The notes under the pieces: model-generated
Seen by the model: the letters and a program-made list of their open reading frames with translations, nothing else
What the model was told of the DNA's origin: nothing
The model's database searches: none
Translations under genes and position numbers: made by a program
Assembly (NCBI RefSeq): GCF_006711645.1
Contig: NZ_CP041247.1
Span: 4,464,001 to 4,528,000 of the forward strand
Direction: 5' to 3'
DNA length: 64,000 bases
DNA from: Klebsiella electrica
GTDB lineage: Bacteria; Pseudomonadota; Gammaproteobacteria; Enterobacterales; Enterobacteriaceae
In this document: in pieces, positions 11,209-18,304 of the stretch
Layout of the letters: every line of letters starts with the position of its first letter
Numbering within the stretch: the stretch's first letter is position 1

Positions 11209-11262
11209 TTGCAATCAATTACATATTGAATGCAATAACCACATCACGATGGGTAATAAAAC

Positions 11263-12099
<837 letters not shown>

Positions 12100-12269
12100 T
12101 TAACTTAACGTAAATTGTTTCCAGATTAACCAGCCCATCGCTGAGCCGCTACTCTAAAACACCGATAATTAGAAATTTATGACAAACGGCGTTCGATATC
12201 AGTAAAAACTATACGCTGGCATCAATATCAGGCCTTTCTCATGGGTTCCATCCCACACATTCCACGACG

Positions 12270-12297
12270 AAAAGCGCAGGATACTCGGATCCTGCGC
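12270..12297 (-). terminator. Terminator-like hairpin after alaX
   Basis: A perfect 9-bp stem (GCGCAGGAT / ATCCTGCGC) with a six-base loop is followed on the minus strand by TTTTCGTCG. It lies 49 bp beyond the stop of the alaX-type gene. The T-run is short, so efficiency is uncertain. Confidence 0.65.
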
Positions 12298-12345
12298 CGC
12301 TTCGCGCCTCTCATCGAAACCAGGTACGTTAAATCGCGCCCCGGT

Positions 12346-12975
12346 TCACGCGAGGGTATAATTCACGATCAGCTGTCCTTTTTTGATTTTCACCTCGGCG
12401 ATTGTCACGCTCCCCACTTCAGACAGGCTGGCAACATGCGTGCCGCCGCAGGGATAGGCCGGTAATGAGCCAAATCCGACCTGACGCAGCCCATCCTCAA
12501 AAGTCAGATGCCGCGGCAGATCTTCTGCTTGCCAGCCGGCAATCGTCGCCAGAAGCGCGCTGGCCTCCGGCATGATGGCGGAGCCGATAGCGGTGAACGT
12601 TATCCGCCCTTCTCCAGGCCAGTGGTGCGCCTTGACAGGCCGCCAGCCAGCGCGTTCGCCCGCCAGGCCTATCAGATGCCCCGCGGAGTGCAGCCGCGAA
12701 TGCAGGCGCCGGGCGGCTTCATCCACCCGAATTGCCACCTCTCCAGGCGGCAGCGGTTGAGCGATAATGTGCATAACGCGGTCACCTCGCGTCACGACAC
12801 CTTCAACAGCAATACCGCCAATCCAGCCGCGATCGGCTGGCTGTCCGCCGCCCTGCGGATGAAACAGGGTCTGGTTCAACTCAATGGCGTAACGGCCATC
12901 GGCCTCAGTCAGGCAATGCACGACCTGGGCTCGCGCCTCGGTCTCATCGCAAGTGTAATAAAGACGTTCAGTCAT
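12346..12975 (-). CDS. AlaX-type trans-editing protein (Ala-tRNA editing domain)
   Basis: The 209-aa protein is a free-standing relative of the editing domain of alanyl-tRNA synthetase, a family that deacylates mischarged Ser- or Gly-tRNA(Ala). It shows the glycine-rich motif FHPQGGGQPADRG near residue 39 typical of the AlaX-M type. The zinc ligands are complete: HSAGH (H-x3-H) near residue 96 and CGGTH (C-x3-H) near residue 176. The ATG at 12975 has GAGGA upstream. It diverges from the disrupted LysR gene across 92 bp, so that regulator is a plausible controller. E. coli K-12 has no gene here. Substrate specificity cannot be read from the sequence. Confidence 0.88.
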   Translation of the reverse strand: MTERLYYTCDETEARAQVVHCLTEADGRYAIELNQTLFHPQGGGQPADRGWIGGIAVEGVVTRGDRVMHIIAQPLPPGEVAIRVDEAARRLHSRLHSAGHLIGLAGERAGWRPVKAHHWPGEGRITFTAIGSAIMPEASALLATIAGWQAEDLPRHLTFEDGLRQVGFGSLPAYPCGGTHVASLSEVGSVTIAEVKIKKGQLIVNYTLA

Positions 12976-13010
12976 GGTTGTCCTCCGCTTAGTCAGGACA
13001 GTATATTGAT

Positions 13011-13028
13011 ATTATCCGTGGCGATAAT
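13011..13028. promoter_or_regulatory. Candidate LysR-type operator between alaX and lysR
   Basis: ATTATC, six bases and GATAAT form a perfect inverted repeat, with the T-N11-A spacing usual for LysR-family boxes, centred in the 92-bp divergent intergenic region. A LysR regulator commonly binds such a site to control itself and the divergent gene. Binding here is inferred. Confidence 0.55.
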
Positions 13029-13067
13029 CCCGCCATTAATCAATGCACTTTTGCCTCAAGAGCACAA

Positions 13068-13699
13068 ATGAATCTCAATTTACTCCCCGACCTTGCCCTG
13101 TTTGTGCAAATTGTCGACCAGGGCAGTTTTTCTGCCGTCGCCCGCCTTTCCGGGGCAACGCCTTCGGCGATCAGCCGCAGCGTCTCGCGGCTGGAACACG
13201 AAATGGGCTGTAAGCTGCTGCACCGCAGCACGCGCAAATTGCGCCTGAGCGATGCCGGAAAAACGGTGTATGTGCACGCACAGGAGATGCTGGAATCGGC
13301 TCGTCAGGCGATGGATTCCGCCAGCAGTAGCCAGGAGGTGGCGCAGGGGAAGCTGACCCTCAGCGTGCCAAAAGCCGTCGGGCATTTTGTGATTCATCCG
13401 TTAATGGCGGAATTTCTCACCCGTCATCCCGGCGTGGACGTCTGTCTGCGGCTCGAGGACCGCTATCTGGATCTGATTGATGATGGTATTGATCTGGCGC
13501 TGCGTATTACCCACAGCCCCTCTCCCGGACTGCACGGCAAACCGCTGATGCCGGTAACGCACGTGATCTGCGCCACACCGGACTATTTACAGCGGCACGG
13601 CACGCCGCAAACGCCGGCGGAGCTGCGGGGCCACAGCTGTATCAGCCTGGGCGAAACACCGGCCGACTCACGCTGGAAATTCCGCCGGGCGGGTAAAAC
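13068..13699 (+). pseudogene. LysR-family regulator, 5' part, split by an IS element
   Basis: These 210 codons encode the N-terminal winged helix-turn-helix (residues about 6-65, with FSAVARLSGATPSAISRSVS) and the first half of the effector-binding domain of a LysR-type regulator. The host frame is intact to base 13699, where the IS begins; reading on into the IS ends at a stop at 13758-13760. The 3' part resumes at 15027 in the correct frame once 13700-15026 is removed, giving a 315-aa protein. The truncated product keeps the DNA-binding domain but lacks the end of the effector domain and is probably non-functional. The target gene is unknown; the divergent alaX-type gene is the first candidate. 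Confidence 0.9.
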
Positions 13700-13706
13700 G
13701 GAATCT

Positions 13707-13718
13707 ATGGTCACTCCC
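13707..13718 (+). repeat. IS subterminal inverted repeat, left
   Basis: ATGGTCACTCCC here is matched perfectly by its reverse complement at 15012-15023. Seven bases (GGAATCT) separate it from the inferred left tip of the element. Confidence 0.9.
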
Positions 13719-13958
13719 GTTTTTGCAACACCGATTTTGACGACAAGTTGGCTTGCTTGAATCTATCCGGCGTCTGAATGGGATTTTATTCCCGCGCCTC
13801 GATGAGTTCCGCGCCTGATGAACCTCCAGAAAATATACGGCTTCAATGAGCCTTTCCGTTTTACAGGTTCCTCAACAGGCCGGTGGGCCGTTAGTATCAT
13901 CAATATCAGTATTCGCAAAACCAGATGAATGATTGTTTAAACTGGTGTATTTCTGCCT
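13719..13958 (-). ncRNA. Candidate bridge RNA region of the IS1111-type element
   Basis: This 240-bp stretch lies 3' of the transposase and inside the left inverted repeat, with no convincing coding frame. In IS1111-type elements the bridge RNA that pairs with donor and target DNA is thought to be encoded 3' of the transposase, unlike IS110-type elements where it is 5'. On the transposase strand there are short hairpins such as GGCT-CATTGA-AGCC. The plus-strand octamer GAATCTAT at 13759-13766 repeats the element tip at 13701-13708, as a donor guide might. A direct repeat CCGCGCCT occurs at 13792 and 13809. RNA boundaries and guide loops are not established. Confidence 0.4.
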
Positions 13959-14963
13959 TTATGCTTCGTAAGTTTGCTGTCGCGCCGTCAGTGCCCAGGC
14001 TATTCTGGCCAGCTTGTTTGCCAGAGCACAGGTGACGACAAAGTTGCTTTTCCGACACAACAACTCCCTGACCCAGTCGGCCAACTTGCCAGACTGGTGT
14101 TCCAGTTTTTGTATGAATACCCTGGCACACTGAACCAACAAAGTTCGGATCTTTTTGTTGCCCCGCTTGCTAATCCCTAACAATGTCGTCCGACCTCCCG
14201 TGCTGTACTGTCGGGGTACCAGCCCTGTTGCCGCCGCAAAGTCACGGCTGCTGGCGTACTGCTTCCCGTCGCCAATCTCAGTTGAAATAGTACTGGCAGT
14301 CAGCGTTCCAACGCAGGGAATACTCAGCAAGCGCTGTCCAACCTCATCTTCGTCCAACTTTCGTTTCAACTGAGATTCCAGATCTTTAATCTGCTCAACA
14401 AGATAGTGATAATGCTGTTGTAATTTCAGCAGTAACTGGCTGAGATAAAGAGGCAAACTACTGTCCTCAAGAAGGGTACTCAGTCGACTAATAACGGCAG
14501 CACCTCGCGGAACGCTGATACCAAATTCCAGCAGAAAAGCATGCATCTGATTAGTTGTTTTCACCTTATCCTGAACCAGGGATTCACGGACACGATGCAG
14601 AGCTCGCATTGCCTGCTGAGATTCGGTTCTGGGCTGCACGAAACGCATAGATGGACGTGATGCTGCTTCACAGATAGCTTCAGCATCAACGAAGTCATTT
14701 TTGTTGCTTTTAACGAATGGGCGGACAAATTGCGGTGATATCAGCTTTGGAAAATGCCCTAACTCTGCCAGCTTGCGTGCCATAAAGTGAGAACCGCCAC
14801 AGGCTTCCATCGCGATGGTTGTTGCCGGGCATGTCGCCAGAAATTCGATTAGCTTTGGTCGGGTGAATTTTTTACGGTAAACGGCCTTCCCACGATGATC
14901 CTGACAATGAATATGGAAAGAGTTCTTACCCAGATCGATACCAATAAGCGCAATGTTTTCCAT
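13959..14963 (-). CDS. IS110-family transposase (IS1111 type)
   Basis: The 334-aa recombinase has the N-terminal RuvC-like DEDD domain: Asp in IGIDLGKNSF near residue 9, Glu in IAMEACGGSH near 53 and the Asp pair in NKNDFVDAEAI near 95. A coiled-coil-like middle section follows (residues about 150-200). The C-terminal Tnp20 domain contains PCVGTLTASTISTEIGD, and its likely catalytic Ser lies in PRQYSTGGRTTLLGISKRG near residue 260. Such enzymes excise a circular intermediate and insert it without classical target duplications, guided in studied members by a bridge RNA. The ATG at 14963 has GGAGA upstream. The reading frame is intact, so the element may still be active. Confidence 0.95.
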   Translation of the reverse strand: MENIALIGIDLGKNSFHIHCQDHRGKAVYRKKFTRPKLIEFLATCPATTIAMEACGGSHFMARKLAELGHFPKLISPQFVRPFVKSNKNDFVDAEAICEAASRPSMRFVQPRTESQQAMRALHRVRESLVQDKVKTTNQMHAFLLEFGISVPRGAAVISRLSTLLEDSSLPLYLSQLLLKLQQHYHYLVEQIKDLESQLKRKLDEDEVGQRLLSIPCVGTLTASTISTEIGDGKQYASSRDFAAATGLVPRQYSTGGRTTLLGISKRGNKKIRTLLVQCARVFIQKLEHQSGKLADWVRELLCRKSNFVVTCALANKLARIAWALTARQQTYEA

Positions 14964-15011
14964 GATGGTTCTCCGAATGAAAGCCTGTCCTCAGCATAGT
15001 ACTGGGAAGGA

Positions 15012-15023
15012 GGGAGTGACCAT
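15012..15023 (-). repeat. IS subterminal inverted repeat, right
   Basis: GGGAGTGACCAT is the perfect inverted copy of the left repeat at 13707-13718. Three bases (CTC) separate it from the inferred right tip at 15026. Confidence 0.9.
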
Positions 15024-15026
15024 CTC

Positions 15027-15342
15027 ATTAACTATCCAGACTCACGGACGCTACGCCGCCAACCATACTGCCGTGCGCCTTGATGCGGTGCAGCAACATT
15101 TAGGTATCGGCAGCCTGCCGCTGTTTACCGCTCGCGACGCGCTGGCCCAGGGCGATATCGTGCAGGTCCTGGCGCAATGGGAGTTTATCAGTAGCTATAG
15201 CGGGCAGCTGTGGCTGCTGTGGTCGGGCAATAAACATATGCCCGCCAGAATGCGGGCCATGATTGATTATCTGAGCGAGAAAATTGACGGCCGCCAGGCC
15301 GCTTACGGCGCCAGAGACAATACTTCCGCCACCCAGCGCTGA
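15027..15342 (+). pseudogene. LysR-family regulator, 3' part, split by an IS element
   Basis: This is the continuation of the regulator gene beginning at 13068. It encodes about 105 residues of the effector-binding domain, with typical segments HTAVRLDAVQQHLGIGSLPL and WLLWSGNKHMPARMRAMIDYL. It has no start of its own in this frame with a good ribosome-binding site. The last 40 bp overlap the 3' end of rihC on the other strand; the native stop appears to be the TGA at 15340-15342. It is not expected to be expressed as a functional domain. Confidence 0.88.
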
Positions 15343-16217
15343 AAACCGTCCACATCCAGTTCCAGCGCAACGCTCGCGTTCGCCGGCTGCCCGAGCCGCC
15401 CTTCGATATCGACGACGGTGGTGCCGGCGGTCCAGGTCCCCTGCGTTTCCACCGCCACAAAGCACGGTTGCAGGGTAAACAGCTCAGGGCGCACCAGCCA
15501 CGCGATGGCACACAGGTCATGCATACGTAGCCCGCTGCTCATACTGCCGCTGCGATAATGGCTGAACAGCGCGTGGAGCATCTTTCCGGTTTTGTTCAGC
15601 GCAGGCAGCGTGGCGAGGTACTCCGGCGTCAGCATTGCCCGGTTGGTCACGTCGAGACCGCACATCACGATCTCCAGACCGCTGCGAAACACGCTGGCCG
15701 CGGCTTCCGGATCGATAGCAATATTGAACTCCGCATTGGGCGTGAAGTTACCGCGCCCGGCGGAACCGCCCATGATCACCAGCCGGCGAATATTAAAGCG
15801 GCATTCCGGATACTGCGTCAGGAGCAGCGCAATATTGGTCAACGGACCAATCGCCACCAGCGTAATCGGCTCCTGAGCATGCATCAGCGCGTCGCGAATG
15901 GCCTGAAAGGCCGGTTTCGGCAACGGCTGGCAGTCATGCTCGACAAAATCATACCCTTCCATGCCGGATTCACCGTGCACGGAGGCCGCATCGCGCAGCG
16001 GACGCAATAGTGGCATTGACGCCCCTTGAGCCAGCGGCACCTTCGCCTGCCAGAAATGCAGCAGTTGCAGGGCGTTGCGGGTGGTTTTTTCCACCGACAC
16101 GTTCCCCGCCACCGTCGTCATCAGCTGCAGATCGAGCTCGGGGGCAAACAGCGCGGCGGCGATCGCCGCTGCGTCGTCAATGCCGGGATCGGTATCAAGA
16201 ATGATCGGTAAGCGCAT
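15303..16217 (-). CDS. rihC: Ribonucleoside hydrolase RihC (purine and pyrimidine)
   Basis: RihC hydrolyses ribonucleosides to base and ribose for salvage and belongs to the inosine-uridine nucleoside hydrolase family. The N-terminal Ca2+-binding DTDPGIDDA motif (residues 8-16) carries the aspartate cluster. Further motifs are [12 protein letters not shown] near 125, VIMGGS near 150, [13 protein letters not shown] near 165 and the C-terminal MHDLCAIAW with the active-site His near 233. The start at 16217 ([10 protein letters not shown], 304 aa) matches E. coli and has GGGAGA upstream; a frame four codons longer starts inside the preceding terminator. The 3' end overlaps the disrupted lysR by 40 bp. 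Confidence 0.96.
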   Translation of the reverse strand: MRLPIILDTDPGIDDAAAIAAALFAPELDLQLMTTVAGNVSVEKTTRNALQLLHFWQAKVPLAQGASMPLLRPLRDAASVHGESGMEGYDFVEHDCQPLPKPAFQAIRDALMHAQEPITLVAIGPLTNIALLLTQYPECRFNIRRLVIMGGSAGRGNFTPNAEFNIAIDPEAAASVFRSGLEIVMCGLDVTNRAMLTPEYLATLPALNKTGKMLHALFSHYRSGSMSSGLRMHDLCAIAWLVRPELFTLQPCFVAVETQGTWTAGTTVVDIEGRLGQPANASVALELDVDGFQRWVAEVLSLAP

Positions 16218-16227
16218 CGTCTCTCCC

Positions 16228-16257
16228 AAAAAAAATGCCAGACGTTAAGTCTGGCAT
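16228..16257 (-). terminator. Rho-independent terminator after ispH
   Basis: On the minus strand TGCCAGAC, loop TTAAC and GTCTGGCA form a stem followed by eight T. It closes the ribF-ileS-lspA-fkpB-ispH transcript and lies 10 bp before the rihC start, so rihC must depend on read-through or on a promoter overlapping this site. Confidence 0.9.
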
Positions 16258-16283
16258 CTTCTCACATCCGCTGGCGAAAGAAC

Positions 16284-17234
16284 TTAGTCTACTTCACGGA
16301 CATCAACCCGCAGCTCTTTCGGTACTTCGAAAACAATATTCTCTTCACGCCCTTCCAGCGGAACGGCTTCTCCGCCGCCCAGCGCCTGCAGACGCGCGAT
16401 CACGTTCTGCACCAGGATATCCGGGGCTGATGCGCCTGCGGTCACGCCAACGCACGCGGCCTCTTTGACCCATGCTTCCTGAATATCCGTCGCATCGTCA
16501 ATCAGATAGGCCGCTTTCCCCATCCGCTGAGCGAGTTCAGCCAGACGGTTGGAGTTAGAGGAGTTTTTCGACCCCACCACCAGCACAACATCGGCCTGCT
16601 CCGCCAGCGCGCGAACCGCTTCCTGACGGTTAGTGGTGGCATAACAGATATCGTCTTTACGCGGCCCGACGATTTTCGGGAAGCGCTCACGTAGCGCGTC
16701 GATCACATCCGAAGTGTCATCTACCGAGAGGGTTGTCTGCGTCATAAATGACAGCCGGGCGTCGTTTTTCACCTCCAGCTTCCAGACATCATCGGGCGAC
16801 TCCACCAGATACATTCCCCCTTCCGGGTTGCTGTACTGGCCCATCGTCCCTTCCACTTCCGGGTGACCGGCATGGCCAATCAGGATCGACTCTTCGCCAC
16901 GACGGCTGGCGCGGGCGACTTCCATATGCACTTTGGTCACCAGCGGACAGGTCGCGTCGAAGACCGTCAGATCGCGGTTTTTCGCTTCATTACGCACCGC
17001 CTGGGACACGCCGTGCGCGGAGAAAATCAGGATCGCGCCGTCAGGCACTTCGCTAATCTGTTCGATAAAAATGGCGCCGCGCTTACGCAGGCTATCGACC
17101 ACATAGCGGTTATGCACCACTTCATGACGCACATAGATCGGCGCGCCGTAGAGCGTCAGCGCGTTTTCAACAATGCTGATAGCGCGGTCAACGCCAGCGC
17201 AAAAGCCGCGCGGGTTAGCCAACAGGATCTGCAT
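16284..17234 (-). CDS. ispH: 4-hydroxy-3-methylbut-2-enyl diphosphate reductase
   Basis: IspH catalyses the last step of the methylerythritol phosphate pathway, giving isopentenyl and dimethylallyl diphosphate, with a [4Fe-4S] cluster. The 316-aa protein has the three cluster cysteines: FCAGVDRA (Cys12), DATCPLV (Cys96) and DDICYATTN (Cys197). The conserved His segments RHEVVHN and [14 protein letters not shown] are also present. The ATG at 17234 is preceded by GGAGGAG. It starts one base after the fkpB stop (TGAAATG), so the two are coupled. A longer upstream frame to 17318 overlaps fkpB and is rejected. Confidence 0.98.
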   Translation of the reverse strand: MQILLANPRGFCAGVDRAISIVENALTLYGAPIYVRHEVVHNRYVVDSLRKRGAIFIEQISEVPDGAILIFSAHGVSQAVRNEAKNRDLTVFDATCPLVTKVHMEVARASRRGEESILIGHAGHPEVEGTMGQYSNPEGGMYLVESPDDVWKLEVKNDARLSFMTQTTLSVDDTSDVIDALRERFPKIVGPRKDDICYATTNRQEAVRALAEQADVVLVVGSKNSSNSNRLAELAQRMGKAAYLIDDATDIQEAWVKEAACVGVTAGASAPDILVQNVIARLQALGGGEAVPLEGREENIVFEVPKELRVDVREVD

Positions 17235-17235
17235 T

Positions 17236-17685
17236 TCACTCCTCCAGCGCCGGATCGATTTCCAGCACTTCAATATCAAAATGGACGGTGCGCCCGGCCA
17301 GCGGATGGTTGAAATCAACGGTGATCGAATCGCCGTTCACTTCACGAATCACGCCGGGCATTTCGCTGCCATCCATTGCGGTAAAGAGCATAATCGCGCC
17401 GATTTCCGGCTCGCCCGCGTCGATAAATTCACGACGGGAAAAGTACTGGATAAGATCCGGGCTTGGGATGCCAAACGCAGCATCGGGCTCCAGCGAAAAG
17501 ACCTTTTTCTCCCCCTCTTTCAGACCCAGAAGCTGTTGTTCAAGACCTTCAGACAGGGAGGTGTCGCCAAGGCGAAACAGGGCAGGCTTGCCGTTATTGC
17601 GGGTGGATTCAGCCGTTGAGCCATCATCCAGTTTCAGCGTGAAGTCAACGAGGATCGCGCTGTTGCTCTGTACGGATTTAGACAT
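17236..17685 (-). CDS. fkpB: FKBP-type peptidyl-prolyl cis-trans isomerase
   Basis: FkpB (SlpA) is a two-domain SlyD-like isomerase and chaperone. The 149-aa protein has the split FKBP core ([16 protein letters not shown] near residue 14 and [17 protein letters not shown] at the C-terminus) around an insert-in-flap domain with [17 protein letters not shown] near residue 72. The start MSKSVQSNS at 17685 matches E. coli; an upstream frame to 17853 runs through the BIME and is rejected. The gene lies between lspA and ispH on one strand, an order conserved in enterobacteria. Its client proteins are not known from context. Confidence 0.96.
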   Translation of the reverse strand: MSKSVQSNSAILVDFTLKLDDGSTAESTRNNGKPALFRLGDTSLSEGLEQQLLGLKEGEKKVFSLEPDAAFGIPSPDLIQYFSRREFIDAGEPEIGAIMLFTAMDGSEMPGVIREVNGDSITVDFNHPLAGRTVHFDIEVLEIDPALEE

Positions 17686-17717
17686 GCAAATTGCTCGCTT
17701 GTTTTGGCCCGCCTGTT

Positions 17718-17796
17718 TGCCCGGTGACGCTACGCTTACCGGGCCTACGGAAGGGCACAAATTCTGTAGGCCGGGTAAGCGCAGCGCCACCCGGCA
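17718..17796. repeat. BIME: two REP units in inverted orientation
   Basis: Two REP palindromes face each other: TGCCCGGTGACGCTACGCTT near 17718-17748, and TAGGCCGGGTAAGCGCAGCG near 17765-17796. They occupy the lspA-fkpB spacer inside the operon, where such repeats can stabilise upstream mRNA or bind IHF or gyrase, by analogy with E. coli. Confidence 0.88.
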
Positions 17797-17803
17797 TTGA
17801 CAT

Positions 17804-18304
17804 TTACACCGGCTCTTTCGCCGCAGGTTTTGGCAGGAAGCCTTCCAGCACAATCAGCGCCGCGCCGATGCAAATTGCGCTATCGGCCAGGTTGAAGGTG
17901 GCGAAATGCCAGTCCCCGACGTAGAAATCAATCATATCGACGACAAAACCATGCCATAACCGATCAAACAAGTTCCCCAGCGCGCCGCCGATAATCAGCG
18001 CGTAGGCAATGTTGTTCAGCTTTTGCGTGGCTTTTGAGCGATACATCAAGACCGCCAGAATCACGCAGATCCCGATGGCAATGCCGGCAAAGAACCAGCG
18101 CTGCCAGCCGCCGCTATCGGCAAGGAAGCTAAAAGCCGCGCCATAGTTACGCGCATAATGCAGATTAAGCGACGGGAACAGCGCTACCGTCTCCCCCAGA
18201 GCAAAGTTCTGGAGGATCAGGAATTTACTGCCCAGGTCAATAATCAGCACGGCGACGACGACCCAAAGCCAGCGTAGCCCCGTTGAACAGACAGATTTAC
18301 TCAT
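17804..18304 (-). CDS. lspA: Lipoprotein signal peptidase II
   Basis: LspA cleaves prolipoprotein signal peptides before the lipidated cysteine in the inner membrane. The 166-aa protein has four hydrophobic segments. The conserved boxes are DLGSK near residue 23, NYGAAFSFL near 54, [20 protein letters not shown] (first catalytic Asp near 123) and [12 protein letters not shown] (second Asp near 141). The ATG overlaps the ileS stop by one base (TGATGA), which is the conserved coupling. A BIME separates it from fkpB. Confidence 0.97.
   Translation of the reverse strand: MSKSVCSTGLRWLWVVVAVLIIDLGSKFLILQNFALGETVALFPSLNLHYARNYGAAFSFLADSGGWQRWFFAGIAIGICVILAVLMYRSKATQKLNNIAYALIIGGALGNLFDRLWHGFVVDMIDFYVGDWHFATFNLADSAICIGAALIVLEGFLPKPAAKEPV

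Larger units (their letters stand above)
13700..15026 (-). mobile_element. IS110-family, IS1111-type insertion sequence (1,327 bp)
   Basis: The element carries one DEDD transposase on the minus strand and has 12-bp inverted repeats ATGGTCACTCCC at 13707-13718 and 15012-15023. In the IS1111 group such repeats are subterminal, with 7 bp outside one and 3 bp outside the other. Applying this rule gives ends at 13700 and 15026, and excising that interval restores the LysR frame exactly (...GGT AAA ACA TTA ACT...). No target duplication is then needed, as expected for the group. The non-coding flank 3' of the transposase is 259 bp and the 5' flank 63 bp. Exact ends are inferred; other junctions with the same frame, such as a 2-bp duplication, cannot be excluded. 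Confidence 0.88.

Noticed and set aside
11018..11218. 66-codon frame between dapB and carA
   Set aside because: It overlaps the dapB terminator, is hydrophobic by A/T-rich composition only, and the region is the carAB control region.
13754..13819. Short plus-strand frame in the IS flank reading LLESIRRLNGILFPRLDEFRA before a stop
   Set aside because: It briefly looked like the C-terminus of a LysR protein, but it lies inside the inverted repeats. The true 3' part of the regulator is at 15027-15342, in frame.
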